NCBI RefSeq assembly: GCF_000955955.1
Contig: NZ_JYJG01000556.1
Span: 1 to 7,495, forward strand
Length of the DNA: 7,495 bases
Reading direction: 5' to 3'
Source of the DNA: Lentzea aerocolonigenes
GTDB lineage: Bacteria > Actinomycetota > Actinomycetes > Mycobacteriales > Pseudonocardiaceae
In this document: piece by piece, positions 1 through 5,361 of the stretch
Layout of the letters: each line of letters opens with the position of its first letter
Numbering within the stretch: position 1 is the stretch's first letter
The notes under the pieces: generated by a model
The model's input: the letters and a program-made list of their open reading frames with translations, nothing else
Databases searched by the model: none
Told to the model about the DNA's origin: nothing
Program-made: the position numbers and the translations under genes

Positions 1-2
1 GA

Positions 3-34
3 TGTGATCACACACGCCCAGGTCAGCGCGACCT
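3..34. repeat. Two short inverted repeats upstream of the I36 gene
   Basis: Bases 3-12 read TGTGATCACA, a perfect 10-bp palindrome. Bases 20-34 form AGGTC-N5-GACCT, a 5-bp stem with a 5-nt loop. They could be an operator or the weak terminator of a gene ending to the left of the window. The sequence does not decide between these. Nothing else is recognisable between base 1 and the Shine-Dalgarno of the first gene except a TTGACC hexamer at 70-75, which could be a -35 element but has only a poor -10 match (AATGGT at 93-98). Confidence 0.3.
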
Positions 35-126
35 AACGAAGTACTACTAGAAACCGGTACGGCAAAGCCTTGACCCTGTCCAGTGACCCGGGAATGGTGC
101 CAGACAAGGGAAACTGGGGAGGGTCC

Positions 127-471
127 ATGAAGAAGATCACTGTTCTGCTGTGCGCACTGGCAGGTCTGGCCGTCACGCCCGCGGCTCAGGCGGCCGAGCC
201 GGACTGCACGTTCACCGACGCGTTCTGCGCGTGGGACCAGACCAACTACGAGGGTGCCCGGTTCAACGTCTCGCCGCTCGGGTCCTCGGCGTGCGTCGAC
301 CTCGCGGCACACGGGTGGGGCAACAGGATTCGCTCCGCCTACAACAACAGCGCGTTGACCGCGTCGCTGTTCGCGAGCACCGACTGCACGGGCCGGCCCT
401 ACCCGATCGACGGCAAGACCGGCCAGCCGAACATCACGTTCCAGGCGAGGAGCGTCTTCGTCCAGCGCTGA
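127..471 (+). CDS. Secreted SMPI-like protein, peptidase inhibitor family I36
   Basis: This is a small exported protein of 114 residues. The ATG at 127 was chosen over the in-frame TTG at 70 because GGGGAGG lies just upstream (116-122) and because the frame from this ATG opens with a textbook signal peptide: KK, a hydrophobic stretch at residues 4-17, and an AQA-AE cleavage site near residue 22. The mature part is about 92 residues. It has four cysteines (27, 34, 56, 87), enough for two disulfides, and a YEGARF segment (41-46) like the Y-E-x-x-x-F signature of beta/gamma-crystallin Greek keys. Streptomyces metalloproteinase inhibitor SMPI is the type member of family I36: about 100 residues, two disulfides, the same fold. 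What I see is the fold signature. That it inhibits a protease is inferred, and many I36-annotated proteins are untested. Its stop is 2 bp from the stop of the convergent neighbour. Confidence 0.8.
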   Translation: MKKITVLLCALAGLAVTPAAQAAEPDCTFTDAFCAWDQTNYEGARFNVSPLGSSACVDLAAHGWGNRIRSAYNNSALTASLFASTDCTGRPYPIDGKTGQPNITFQARSVFVQR

Positions 472-473
472 CG

Positions 474-1379
474 TCACTCGCAGGCGATGCCGTCCTTGTC
501 GTTGTCCAGACCGTAGATGTCACTACCGATGACGCGGATCGGGCCTGCCACGTACGCGGGCCCGTTTCCGCTGCCGCCGGCGCAGTCCACGTCGGACGCG
601 ATCGGCACGCACCCGCTGTAGTTCGGGTCGCACTTGGGCTGCGGTGCCGGAGCGGGAACCGGTGCGGGTTGTGGCTGAGGCTGCGGTTTCGGCTGTGGTT
701 GAGGCTGCGGCTGCGGCTGTGGGTTCGGCTGAGGCTGCGGCGCCGCCGGGGGAGTGGTGGTCGTCGTAGTTGTGGTCGTTGTCGTGGTGGTGGTCGTGGT
801 CGACGACGCGATGGACGGGGTCGCCACCGTCGTGGTCGTGGCGGCGGGCGAGACCGTCGTGGTCAGCGCGGCCGCTTTGTCCTGGGGAGAACCACCGATC
901 GCGGCCCCGATGATGCCCATGGTGAAGATGAACCCGAACAGGCTGGCCGCACCGATCGCCACCGGCTTCACCCACGACTTGCGCGCACCCACGACCGGCA
1001 CCACCGCGCCACGGGGAATCTCGCGCGGCATCCGCAGCACGACCTGCAGCAACCCGTTGGCGCCGCGCTGCACCAGCGCCGCGCACCCCGTCGCCCCGCC
1101 GCCGGACTCCACGTGCATCAGCACGGGCGCATACCGCCCCGACATCAGGAAAGTCAGCTCGCCGACGCGGTACCCGTCGAGCCGCACCTCGATCGCGCGC
1201 TGACCGCGGTACTTGCCGGTGGCGATCATGCACCACGTCAGGTGCACGGCGACGTGCCGCGTCACCCCGTCCGGCACCGCGTACCGGGCCAGGACGTCCT
1301 GGTGGTGCTCCTCGCCGGTGACGGTCACCGTCACCTCGCCGGGCACCATGACCAGTCCGGCGGCCGAGTTCTCGATCAC
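474..1379 (-). CDS. Membrane-anchored excalibur-domain protein with HIRAN-like N-terminus
   Basis: The protein has 301 residues. A TTG at 1385 is also possible, but the GGGAG Shine-Dalgarno lies only 1 nt from it and 7 nt from the GTG at 1379, so I prefer the GTG. Residues 1-118 have no signal peptide. They carry VTGEEHHQDVL (about 20-30) and an AIEVRLDGYRVGELT segment (about 62-76), which resembles the HIRAN pattern of V-x-G-E/hyq and AV-V-x-x-x-G-x-x-VGxL; this assignment is tentative. A hydrophobic helix follows at about 139-161, preceded by R-K-x-x-x-K, which predicts N-in/C-out. Outside come a low-complexity Thr/Ala stretch, 16 consecutive Thr, a Pro-Gln spacer and a C-terminal excalibur domain (about 250-301) with paired Cys and the terminal DNDKDGIACE calcium-loop motif. 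Excalibur domains are extracellular and calcium-binding in known proteins. The function here is unknown; a wall-spanning sensor or surface nuclease-like anchor is conceivable. Confidence 0.8.
   Translation of the reverse strand: MIENSAAGLVMVPGEVTVTVTGEEHHQDVLARYAVPDGVTRHVAVHLTWCMIATGKYRGQRAIEVRLDGYRVGELTFLMSGRYAPVLMHVESGGGATGCAALVQRGANGLLQVVLRMPREIPRGAVVPVVGARKSWVKPVAIGAASLFGFIFTMGIIGAAIGGSPQDKAAALTTTVSPAATTTTVATPSIASSTTTTTTTTTTTTTTTTPPAAPQPQPNPQPQPQPQPQPKPQPQPQPAPVPAPAPQPKCDPNYSGCVPIASDVDCAGGSGNGPAYVAGPIRVIGSDIYGLDNDKDGIACE
636..800 (-). repeat. Low-complexity coding tract: poly-Thr then Pro-Gln spacer
   Basis: Within the excalibur-domain gene, bases 753-800 encode 16 threonines in a row using mixed codons (ACC, ACG, ACA, ACT). 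Bases 636-752 encode a Pro-Gln repeat that grades into Pro-Ala. The mixed codons suggest selection on the amino-acid run rather than recent slippage. Such tracts commonly act as extended, often glycosylated, spacers through the cell wall; that role is inferred here. Confidence 0.75.
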
Positions 1380-1525
1380 GGTCAAGCTCCCTCAGGTGGG
1401 CGTTCGTACGGCAGGACCATCGGGCCACTACGCCAGGCGTTACCGAGAGTGCTGCGATGTTGTGCCGATCGAGTGAAAACGAGCCCAACGCGTCACGCAG
1501 CGTCGATGATCACCGATGTAACCCT

Positions 1526-1536
1526 TTCCGTCGGAA
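1526..1536. promoter_or_regulatory. Palindrome TTCCG-T-CGGAA
   Basis: An 11-bp perfect inverted repeat with a single central base lies in the divergent intergenic region. The half-site recurs as TTCCG at 1555-1559 and TTCC at 1569-1572, so the TCGGAA at 1531-1536 also pairs with TTCCGA at 1555-1560. It could be a regulator site. No family is identifiable from this alone. Confidence 0.25.
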
Positions 1537-1553
1537 CGAGCTGAGACGCGGCA

Positions 1554-1582
1554 CTTCCGAGAGAGCGCTTCCACGCTAGGTT
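1554..1582 (+). promoter_or_regulatory. Possible promoter with LacI-type operator in its spacer
   Basis: TAGGTT at 1577-1582 fits the TAnnnT form of a -10 element. The hexamer 17 bp upstream (CTTCCG, 1554-1559) is a poor -35. Between them, bases 1560-1573 read AGAGAGCGCTTCCA. This matches the Streptomyces CebR box TGGGAGCGCTCCCA at 11 of 14 positions by my hand count, with the central AGCGCT intact. On the minus strand the half-site TGGAAGCGCT is a good LacI-family half. An operator in the promoter spacer is a classic repressor position. The promoter call is weak and the operator call moderate. Confidence 0.35.
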
Positions 1583-1620
1583 GAGCCAAAGGGTGCAACA
1601 CCTTGACCACAGGAGAGCAG

Positions 1621-1650
1621 ATGGCGCTCGACACGCCGTGGCGGCGGTAG
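1621..1650 (+). other. Nine-codon leader ORF or detached start of the decarboxylase gene
   Basis: AGGAG at 1611-1615 sits 5 nt before ATG 1621, the best ribosome-binding site in this region. The frame reads MALDTPWRR and stops at TAG (1648-1650), 55 bp before the decarboxylase GTG, which itself has no Shine-Dalgarno at a normal distance. All nine codons end in G or C, as real genes here do. The decarboxylase frame (+1 relative to this ORF) is open back to 1607 and also has G or C at 17 of 20 third positions between 1649 and 1708. Either this is a short leader peptide, or a one-base frameshift near 1640-1650 has separated the true start from the gene. Confidence 0.4.
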
Positions 1651-1705
1651 CCGGAAGAGCAGGACCGGATCCCGCGAGCACCGGGCGGAGCACGATTCGT
1701 ACCGT

Positions 1706-3064
1706 GTGCTCATGCTGCAGCCGGACCGCGAGACCAGGGCCGAGTGGACGAAGACGGTGACCGCCTTCGTCGAGGAGTTCATCGAGGGGCTGGAGGCCGC
1801 TCCCGCCTCCGCGACAGGCACGGCTCTCCTGCCGCCGCCACCGGCCGAAACACCTGGTGAACTGGCTGACCTGCTGGACCGGTTCGCCGACGCCGCGAGC
1901 CAGGCCGTGGAAACCGCGGGCCCGCGTTATCTCGCGTATTTCCCGGCCGGCGGCCTCTACAGCTCGGTCCTCGCCGAGTTCGCCGCCCAAGCGACCAACC
2001 GCTACACCGGCGTCGCCTCCACCGCTCCCGCGCTGGTCGCGCTGGAGCACAGCGTCATCCGCTGGTTCTGCACCGAGTTCGGCCTCCCCGCGGGCTCCGG
2101 CGGCATCTTCACGACCGGCGCCTCACTCGCCACTCTCTCGGCAGTGCACACGGCCCGTCAGGACCGCCTCGGCAAGCACGACCCCAACGGCACCATCTAC
2201 GTCACGCCGCACACCCACCACTGCGTGGCCAAAGCCGCCCACATCACGGGCTTCGCACCCGAACGCATCCGCACCGTTCCCACCGACGCACACCTGCGCA
2301 TGGACGTCGCCGCAGCCCACGCCATGATCGCTGACGACCGCGCACGAGGCCTGCGCCCGTTCCTGATCATCGGCACGGCCGGCGCCACCAGCACGGGCAT
2401 CGTCGACCCGCTCGACGCCATCGCCGCACTGGCCCAGCGGGAGTCCCTGTGGTTCCACGCCGACGGCGCGTACGGCGGCGCGTTCCAGCTGACCGCGCGG
2501 GGCAAGAGCATCCTCAACGGCATCCAGCGCGCCGACTCGATCGCCTGGGACCCGCACAAGAGCCTCTTCCTCCCGTACGGCACCGGCGTGCTGCTCGTCC
2601 GCGACGAGGCGAGACTCCGCGCCGCCCACGTGGCCGACGGCGACTACCTGCAGGACCTCGACCACGGCACCGGCGTGCCGGACTACGCCGACCTGGGCCC
2701 GGAGCTGACCAGGGAGTTCCGCGGCCTGCGCGTCTGGCTCCCGCTGCACCTGCACGGCGTCAAGGCGTTCCGGGACGCGCTCGACGAGAAGCACGACCTC
2801 GCCGACCACCTGCGCACCGAGCTGGCGAAGATCGAGACCATCGAGCTGCTGCCGTCCGGCCTGACCGTCGTGGTCTTCCGGAGCGCGAACAGCGAGCAGC
2901 TCCTCAAAGCCGTCAACGACTCCGGCAGGTTCTTCCTGTCCAGCACGCGGCTCGGCGGCGAGTTCACCCTGCGGGTCTGCATCCTCAGCCACCGCACGCA
3001 TCGCGAACACGTCGACGAGTTCGTCGAGCTGATCAGGCGCTTGTCCGCACCACCAGCGAAGTAG
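1706..3064 (+). CDS. PLP-dependent group II amino-acid decarboxylase family protein
   Basis: This 452-residue cytoplasmic enzyme belongs to fold type I PLP decarboxylases, the group that includes aromatic-L-amino-acid, glutamate, tyrosine and diaminobutyrate decarboxylases. Key features are visible in order: a THHCVAKAA segment (about 170-178) with H171 placed to stack on the cofactor ring, the GTAGATSTG phosphate/turn segment (223-231), HADGAYGG (251-258) with D253 for the pyridine nitrogen, and WDPHKSLF with Schiff-base lysine K285. Length is normal to slightly short. The start is uncertain. GTG 1706 and ATG 1712 both lack a good ribosome-binding site, whereas a strong one precedes ATG 1621 in another frame. 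Substrate cannot be read from the sequence, and the family also contains non-decarboxylating lyases. It ends inside the 3' end of the convergent lacI-type gene (32-bp overlap). An operator-like element upstream hints at repression by a LacI-family protein. Confidence 0.85.
   Translation: MLMLQPDRETRAEWTKTVTAFVEEFIEGLEAAPASATGTALLPPPPAETPGELADLLDRFADAASQAVETAGPRYLAYFPAGGLYSSVLAEFAAQATNRYTGVASTAPALVALEHSVIRWFCTEFGLPAGSGGIFTTGASLATLSAVHTARQDRLGKHDPNGTIYVTPHTHHCVAKAAHITGFAPERIRTVPTDAHLRMDVAAAHAMIADDRARGLRPFLIIGTAGATSTGIVDPLDAIAALAQRESLWFHADGAYGGAFQLTARGKSILNGIQRADSIAWDPHKSLFLPYGTGVLLVRDEARLRAAHVADGDYLQDLDHGTGVPDYADLGPELTREFRGLRVWLPLHLHGVKAFRDALDEKHDLADHLRTELAKIETIELLPSGLTVVVFRSANSEQLLKAVNDSGRFFLSSTRLGGEFTLRVCILSHRTHREHVDEFVELIRRLSAPPAK
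3012..3027 (-). terminator. Small hairpin just past the lacI-type stop
   Basis: TCGACGA and TCGTCGA are inverted copies separated by 2 bp. Allowing the inner pair to open gives a 6-bp stem with a 4-nt loop, starting 6 bp past the stop of the lacI-type gene on the minus strand. There is no U-run, and it lies within decarboxylase codons for V-D-E-F-V-E, so it may be coincidence of coding. Confidence 0.2.
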
Positions 3065-4010
3065 GCAGCAGCACGGAAGGCGGCAGCCCCTCCTCGCCCT
3101 CGATCTCGGCGAGGAGGCGCCACGTCAGCATCCGCCCGAACCGCTCCACGTCCTGCTTCACCGTCGTCAACGGCGGCACCGCGGGCACGGAGTCGTCGAA
3201 CCCGACCACGGCCACGTCGTCAGGCACCCGGTGGCCTCGCGCGTGCAGCACCTGCAACGCGCCCAGAGCCATGATGTCCGCGGCCACGAACACCGCGTCC
3301 AGCAACGGTTCGCGCGTCAGCAACGAGGTCATCGCGGACGCACCTCCCTCGGGCGTGAAGTCGCCGTACGCCACCAGATCCGTGCGCTGGCCGGACATCG
3401 CGCGCCGCCACCCGGACAGCCGGTCCAGCCCGACGGCCATGTCCGCGGGACCCGCGATGGTGGCGATCCGCTTGCGTCCCAGCGAGATCAGGTGCTGCGT
3501 CGCCTCGATCGCCCCGGTGAAGTTGTCCGAGTCGACGTACGGCACCGGGCCGCCCGCGAGTGGCCGTCCGCCGGCCACGACCGGCAACCCGTTGTCGTGC
3601 AACAACGTCAGCAGCGGGTCGTGGCCGTGCAGGCTGATCACGAGCGCGCCGTCGACGTGCCCGCCGGTCAGGTACGACCCGACGTCGCCGGGCTGGGCCA
3701 TCATCAGCACCAGCTGGGTGCGGTGCCCGGCCAGTTCGGCGTGGACCCCGCGCATCACCCCGGCGAAGAACGGGTCCGCCAGCACCCGGCCGCTCGGTTC
3801 GGACACCACCAACGCGATCGCATTGGCCCGATGCCCCGCCAACGACCGTGCGGCGTGGTTCGGCGTGTAATCGAGCTGGATGACCGCCCGTCGTACCGCC
3901 TCCCGTGCCCGCGTGCTCACGTGCGGTGCTCCGTTGAGCACGCGGGACACGGTGGACTTCGACACCCCGGCCAACCGGGCGACCTCGTCGATGCCGGGGC
4001 GCCTGCTCAT
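3033..4010 (-). CDS. LacI-family transcriptional repressor of the beta-glucoside operon
   Basis: This is a 325-residue LacI/GalR regulator of normal length. The helix-turn-helix is at residues 7-26 (IDEVARLAGVSKSTVSRVLN), and the hinge helix YTPNHAARSL (48-57) ends in the leucine that in LacI inserts into the minor groove. The periplasmic-binding-protein-like sensor domain fills the rest, with the typical VVGFDD segment near the end. ATG 4010 overlaps the TGA of the beta-glucosidase gene (ATGA). No Shine-Dalgarno is visible, so translation probably depends on coupling to the gene before it. Placement makes it the likely repressor of this operon and of itself, responding to an imported beta-glucoside, in the manner of Streptomyces CebR. 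Its 3' end overlaps the convergent decarboxylase gene by 32 bp. The family is certain; the effector is inferred. Confidence 0.93.
   Translation of the reverse strand: MSRRPGIDEVARLAGVSKSTVSRVLNGAPHVSTRAREAVRRAVIQLDYTPNHAARSLAGHRANAIALVVSEPSGRVLADPFFAGVMRGVHAELAGHRTQLVLMMAQPGDVGSYLTGGHVDGALVISLHGHDPLLTLLHDNGLPVVAGGRPLAGGPVPYVDSDNFTGAIEATQHLISLGRKRIATIAGPADMAVGLDRLSGWRRAMSGQRTDLVAYGDFTPEGGASAMTSLLTREPLLDAVFVAADIMALGALQVLHARGHRVPDDVAVVGFDDSVPAVPPLTTVKQDVERFGRMLTWRLLAEIEGEEGLPPSVLLPTSLVVRTSA
3089..3117 (+). terminator. Candidate terminator hairpin for the decarboxylase gene
   Basis: CCTCCTCGCC (3089-3098) and GGCGAGGAGG (3108-3117) form a perfect 10-bp stem with a 9-nt loop, beginning 25 bp after the decarboxylase stop. 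There is no T-run, which is common for actinobacterial hairpin terminators. The element lies inside the coding sequence of the convergent lacI-type gene, where it encodes the A-E-I-E-G-E-E-G segment near the C-terminus. The DNA structure is clear; the terminator role is inferred. Confidence 0.45.
3903..3952 (-). repeat. Strong inverted repeat inside the lacI-type HTH codons
   Basis: CCCGCGTGCTC (3908-3918) and GAGCACGCGGG (3936-3946) are perfect 11-bp inverted arms. Skipping one bulged A at 3947, pairing continues for 5 more bp (3903-3907 with 3948-3952), giving 16 pairs in total around a 17-nt loop. GAGCAC (3936-3941) can instead pair with GTGCTC at 3926-3931 across a 4-nt loop, so two exclusive hairpins exist. 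The repeat lies about 60-105 nt into the message, over the V-S-R-V-L-N-G to T-R-A-R codons. Confidence 0.6.
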
Positions 4011-5359
4011 GACGCGATCGCGTTGCTGCGTGCCACTTCGGAGAACCAGCGGGCACTCATCTTCGGCGTGCGCACCTGCGTCTCGTAGTCCACGTGGACG
4101 ATGCCGAACCTCTTCGCGTACCCCTCGGCCCACTCGAAGTTGTCCATCAACGACCAGCAGAAGTACCCGCGCAGGTCCACACCGGCGGCGATGGCGGTGT
4201 GCGCGGCCCGCAGGTGCGAGGCCAGGTACTCGGTGCGTTCCGCGTCGTCGACACCAGGCTGGTCCGGGTACGCGGCACCGTTCTCCGTGATGTACAAGGG
4301 AATCGCCGGGTAGTCCTGGTGCACCCGCAGCAGTACGGACGTGAGCCCGTCCGGCCGCACCTCCCAGTCCATGTCCGTGCGCGGCGCGTCGTCCCTGCGC
4401 GGGAACGACACCTGCGGGACCCCGATCCACGGCGACGGGCCCGTCTCACCGGGGGCGGCGCTGACGTAGTGCTCGGAGTAGTAGTTCACGCCGAGCATGT
4501 CCAGCGGCGTCGAGATCACCGCGAGGTCGCCGTCCTTGACCAGTTCGGAGAACCCGAGCGGCGCCAGGTCCTCCACCACGTCCGCCGGGTAGCTCCCGTT
4601 CAGCAACGGGTCGAGGAAGATCCGCTGCTGCAACCCGTCCAGCCGCCGCGCCACGTCCAGGTCGGCCTCGGACGCAGGGTCGGCCGGGATGATCGGGTAC
4701 ATGTTGAGCGTGATCCCGGCCTGCTTGCCCGCGTCGCGGATCACCTTCGCCGCCAGCCCGTGGCCCAGCAGCAGGTGGTGCACCGCGGCTGCGGCGGCGG
4801 ACGGCTCGGTCCGGCCGGGAGCGTGGATTCCGGCGGCATAACCGAGAAACGCCGAACACCACGGCTCGTTCAACGTTGTCCAGGTGTCGATTCGATCGCC
4901 CAGCGCTTCGACCGTCGTCGCGGCGTAGTCGGCGAACCGGAACGCGGTGTCACGCGACGCCCACCCGCCGAGGTCCTCCAGCTTTTGCGGCAGGTCCCAG
5001 TGGTAGAGCGTGGGCCACGGCTTGATCCCGTGCTCCAGCAACGTGTCGATCAGCCGCTGGTAGAAGTCGAGCCCTGCCTGGTTGACCTGGCCGCCGTCCG
5101 GCCGCACCCGCGGCCACGCGATCGAGAACCGGTAGGCCTGCAGGCCCAGGTCGGCCATCATCCGCACGTCCTGCTCGACCCGGCGGTAGTGGTCAGCGGC
5201 GGGCTCTCCTGTGTGCCCACCGACCACCTTGCCGGGCACGCGGCAGAACGCGTCCCAGATGGAGTCGGTGCGACCGTCCACGTCGGTAGCACCCTCCACT
5301 TGGAACGCAGCCGTGGCCGCGCCCCACAGAAACCCTTGCGGGAAAGCGATGTTCTCCAC
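4007..5359 (-). CDS. Glycoside hydrolase family 1 beta-glucosidase
   Basis: This 450-residue cytoplasmic enzyme hydrolyses terminal beta-glucosyl residues, most likely cellobiose or short cello-oligosaccharides brought in by the adjoining transporter. GH1 hallmarks are all present: the N-terminal FPQGFLWGAATAAFQVEG with Q20, H120 in YHWDLP, the acid/base glutamate E165 in TLNEPW, the nucleophile E359 in ITENG, and the glycone-binding WSLMDNFEW segment (402-410). Length is typical and there is no signal peptide. Two GTG starts are possible. The one at 5365 overlaps the permease stop but has its AAGGGG directly abutting. The one at 5359 has AGGGG 5 nt upstream, so I chose it. The stop overlaps the lacI-type start by 4 bp. 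Substrate preference within beta-glucosides, -galactosides or -fucosides cannot be told from the sequence. Confidence 0.93.
   Translation of the reverse strand: MENIAFPQGFLWGAATAAFQVEGATDVDGRTDSIWDAFCRVPGKVVGGHTGEPAADHYRRVEQDVRMMADLGLQAYRFSIAWPRVRPDGGQVNQAGLDFYQRLIDTLLEHGIKPWPTLYHWDLPQKLEDLGGWASRDTAFRFADYAATTVEALGDRIDTWTTLNEPWCSAFLGYAAGIHAPGRTEPSAAAAAVHHLLLGHGLAAKVIRDAGKQAGITLNMYPIIPADPASEADLDVARRLDGLQQRIFLDPLLNGSYPADVVEDLAPLGFSELVKDGDLAVISTPLDMLGVNYYSEHYVSAAPGETGPSPWIGVPQVSFPRRDDAPRTDMDWEVRPDGLTSVLLRVHQDYPAIPLYITENGAAYPDQPGVDDAERTEYLASHLRAAHTAIAAGVDLRGYFCWSLMDNFEWAEGYAKRFGIVHVDYETQVRTPKMSARWFSEVARSNAIAS
4012..4023. promoter_or_regulatory. 12-bp perfect palindrome ACGCGATCGCGT at the lacI-type start
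   Basis: The palindrome lies 1 bp upstream of the lacI-type ATG (4010), inside the last codons of the beta-glucosidase (N-A-I-A). Its position would suit an autoregulatory operator. However, LacI-family operators usually centre on CG rather than on AT, and GCGATCGC motifs can be abundant in GC-rich DNA. Confidence 0.25.
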
Positions 5360-5361
5360 CT

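Larger units (their letters stand above)
1380..1705. other. Divergent intergenic region between excalibur and decarboxylase genes
   Basis: No protein gene of normal size fits here on either strand. Frames that cross it are antisense or out-of-frame shadows of the neighbours. It must hold the promoters for both flanking genes. Visible items are the excalibur gene Shine-Dalgarno (GGGAG, minus strand, just above 1386), a palindrome at 1526-1536, a LacI-operator-like element at 1560-1573, a possible -10 at 1577-1582, and AGGAG/ATG at 1611-1623. I could not pick a convincing promoter for the minus-strand gene. Confidence 0.7.

Noticed and set aside
540..564. CGGGCC/GGCCCG hairpin after the inhibitor gene as a terminator
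   Set aside because: Only a 6-bp stem with a 13-nt loop, about 70 bp past the stop and within GC-rich codons. Too weak to call.
753..800. GTG/GTC-type trinucleotide repeat as a CRISPR or microsatellite array
   Set aside because: It is a coding poly-Thr run with mixed codons, with no spacers and no exact repeat unit.
150..1544. Long plus-strand open frame (464 codons) opposite the excalibur-domain gene
   Set aside because: Its product is an Arg/Gly/His-rich string with no domain, it crosses both the inhibitor gene and the intergenic region, and the opposite strand encodes clear motifs. It is a high-GC shadow.
2123..3010. Minus-strand frame of 295 codons inside the decarboxylase gene
   Set aside because: Low-complexity Val/Gly/Ala/Glu product with no motif. 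The plus strand carries all PLP-enzyme motifs over the same bases.
4866..4882. CAACGTTG palindrome in the beta-glucosidase gene as a LacI operator
   Set aside because: Short, deep inside codons for the conserved T-L-N-E-P region, and the flanks do not extend the symmetry.
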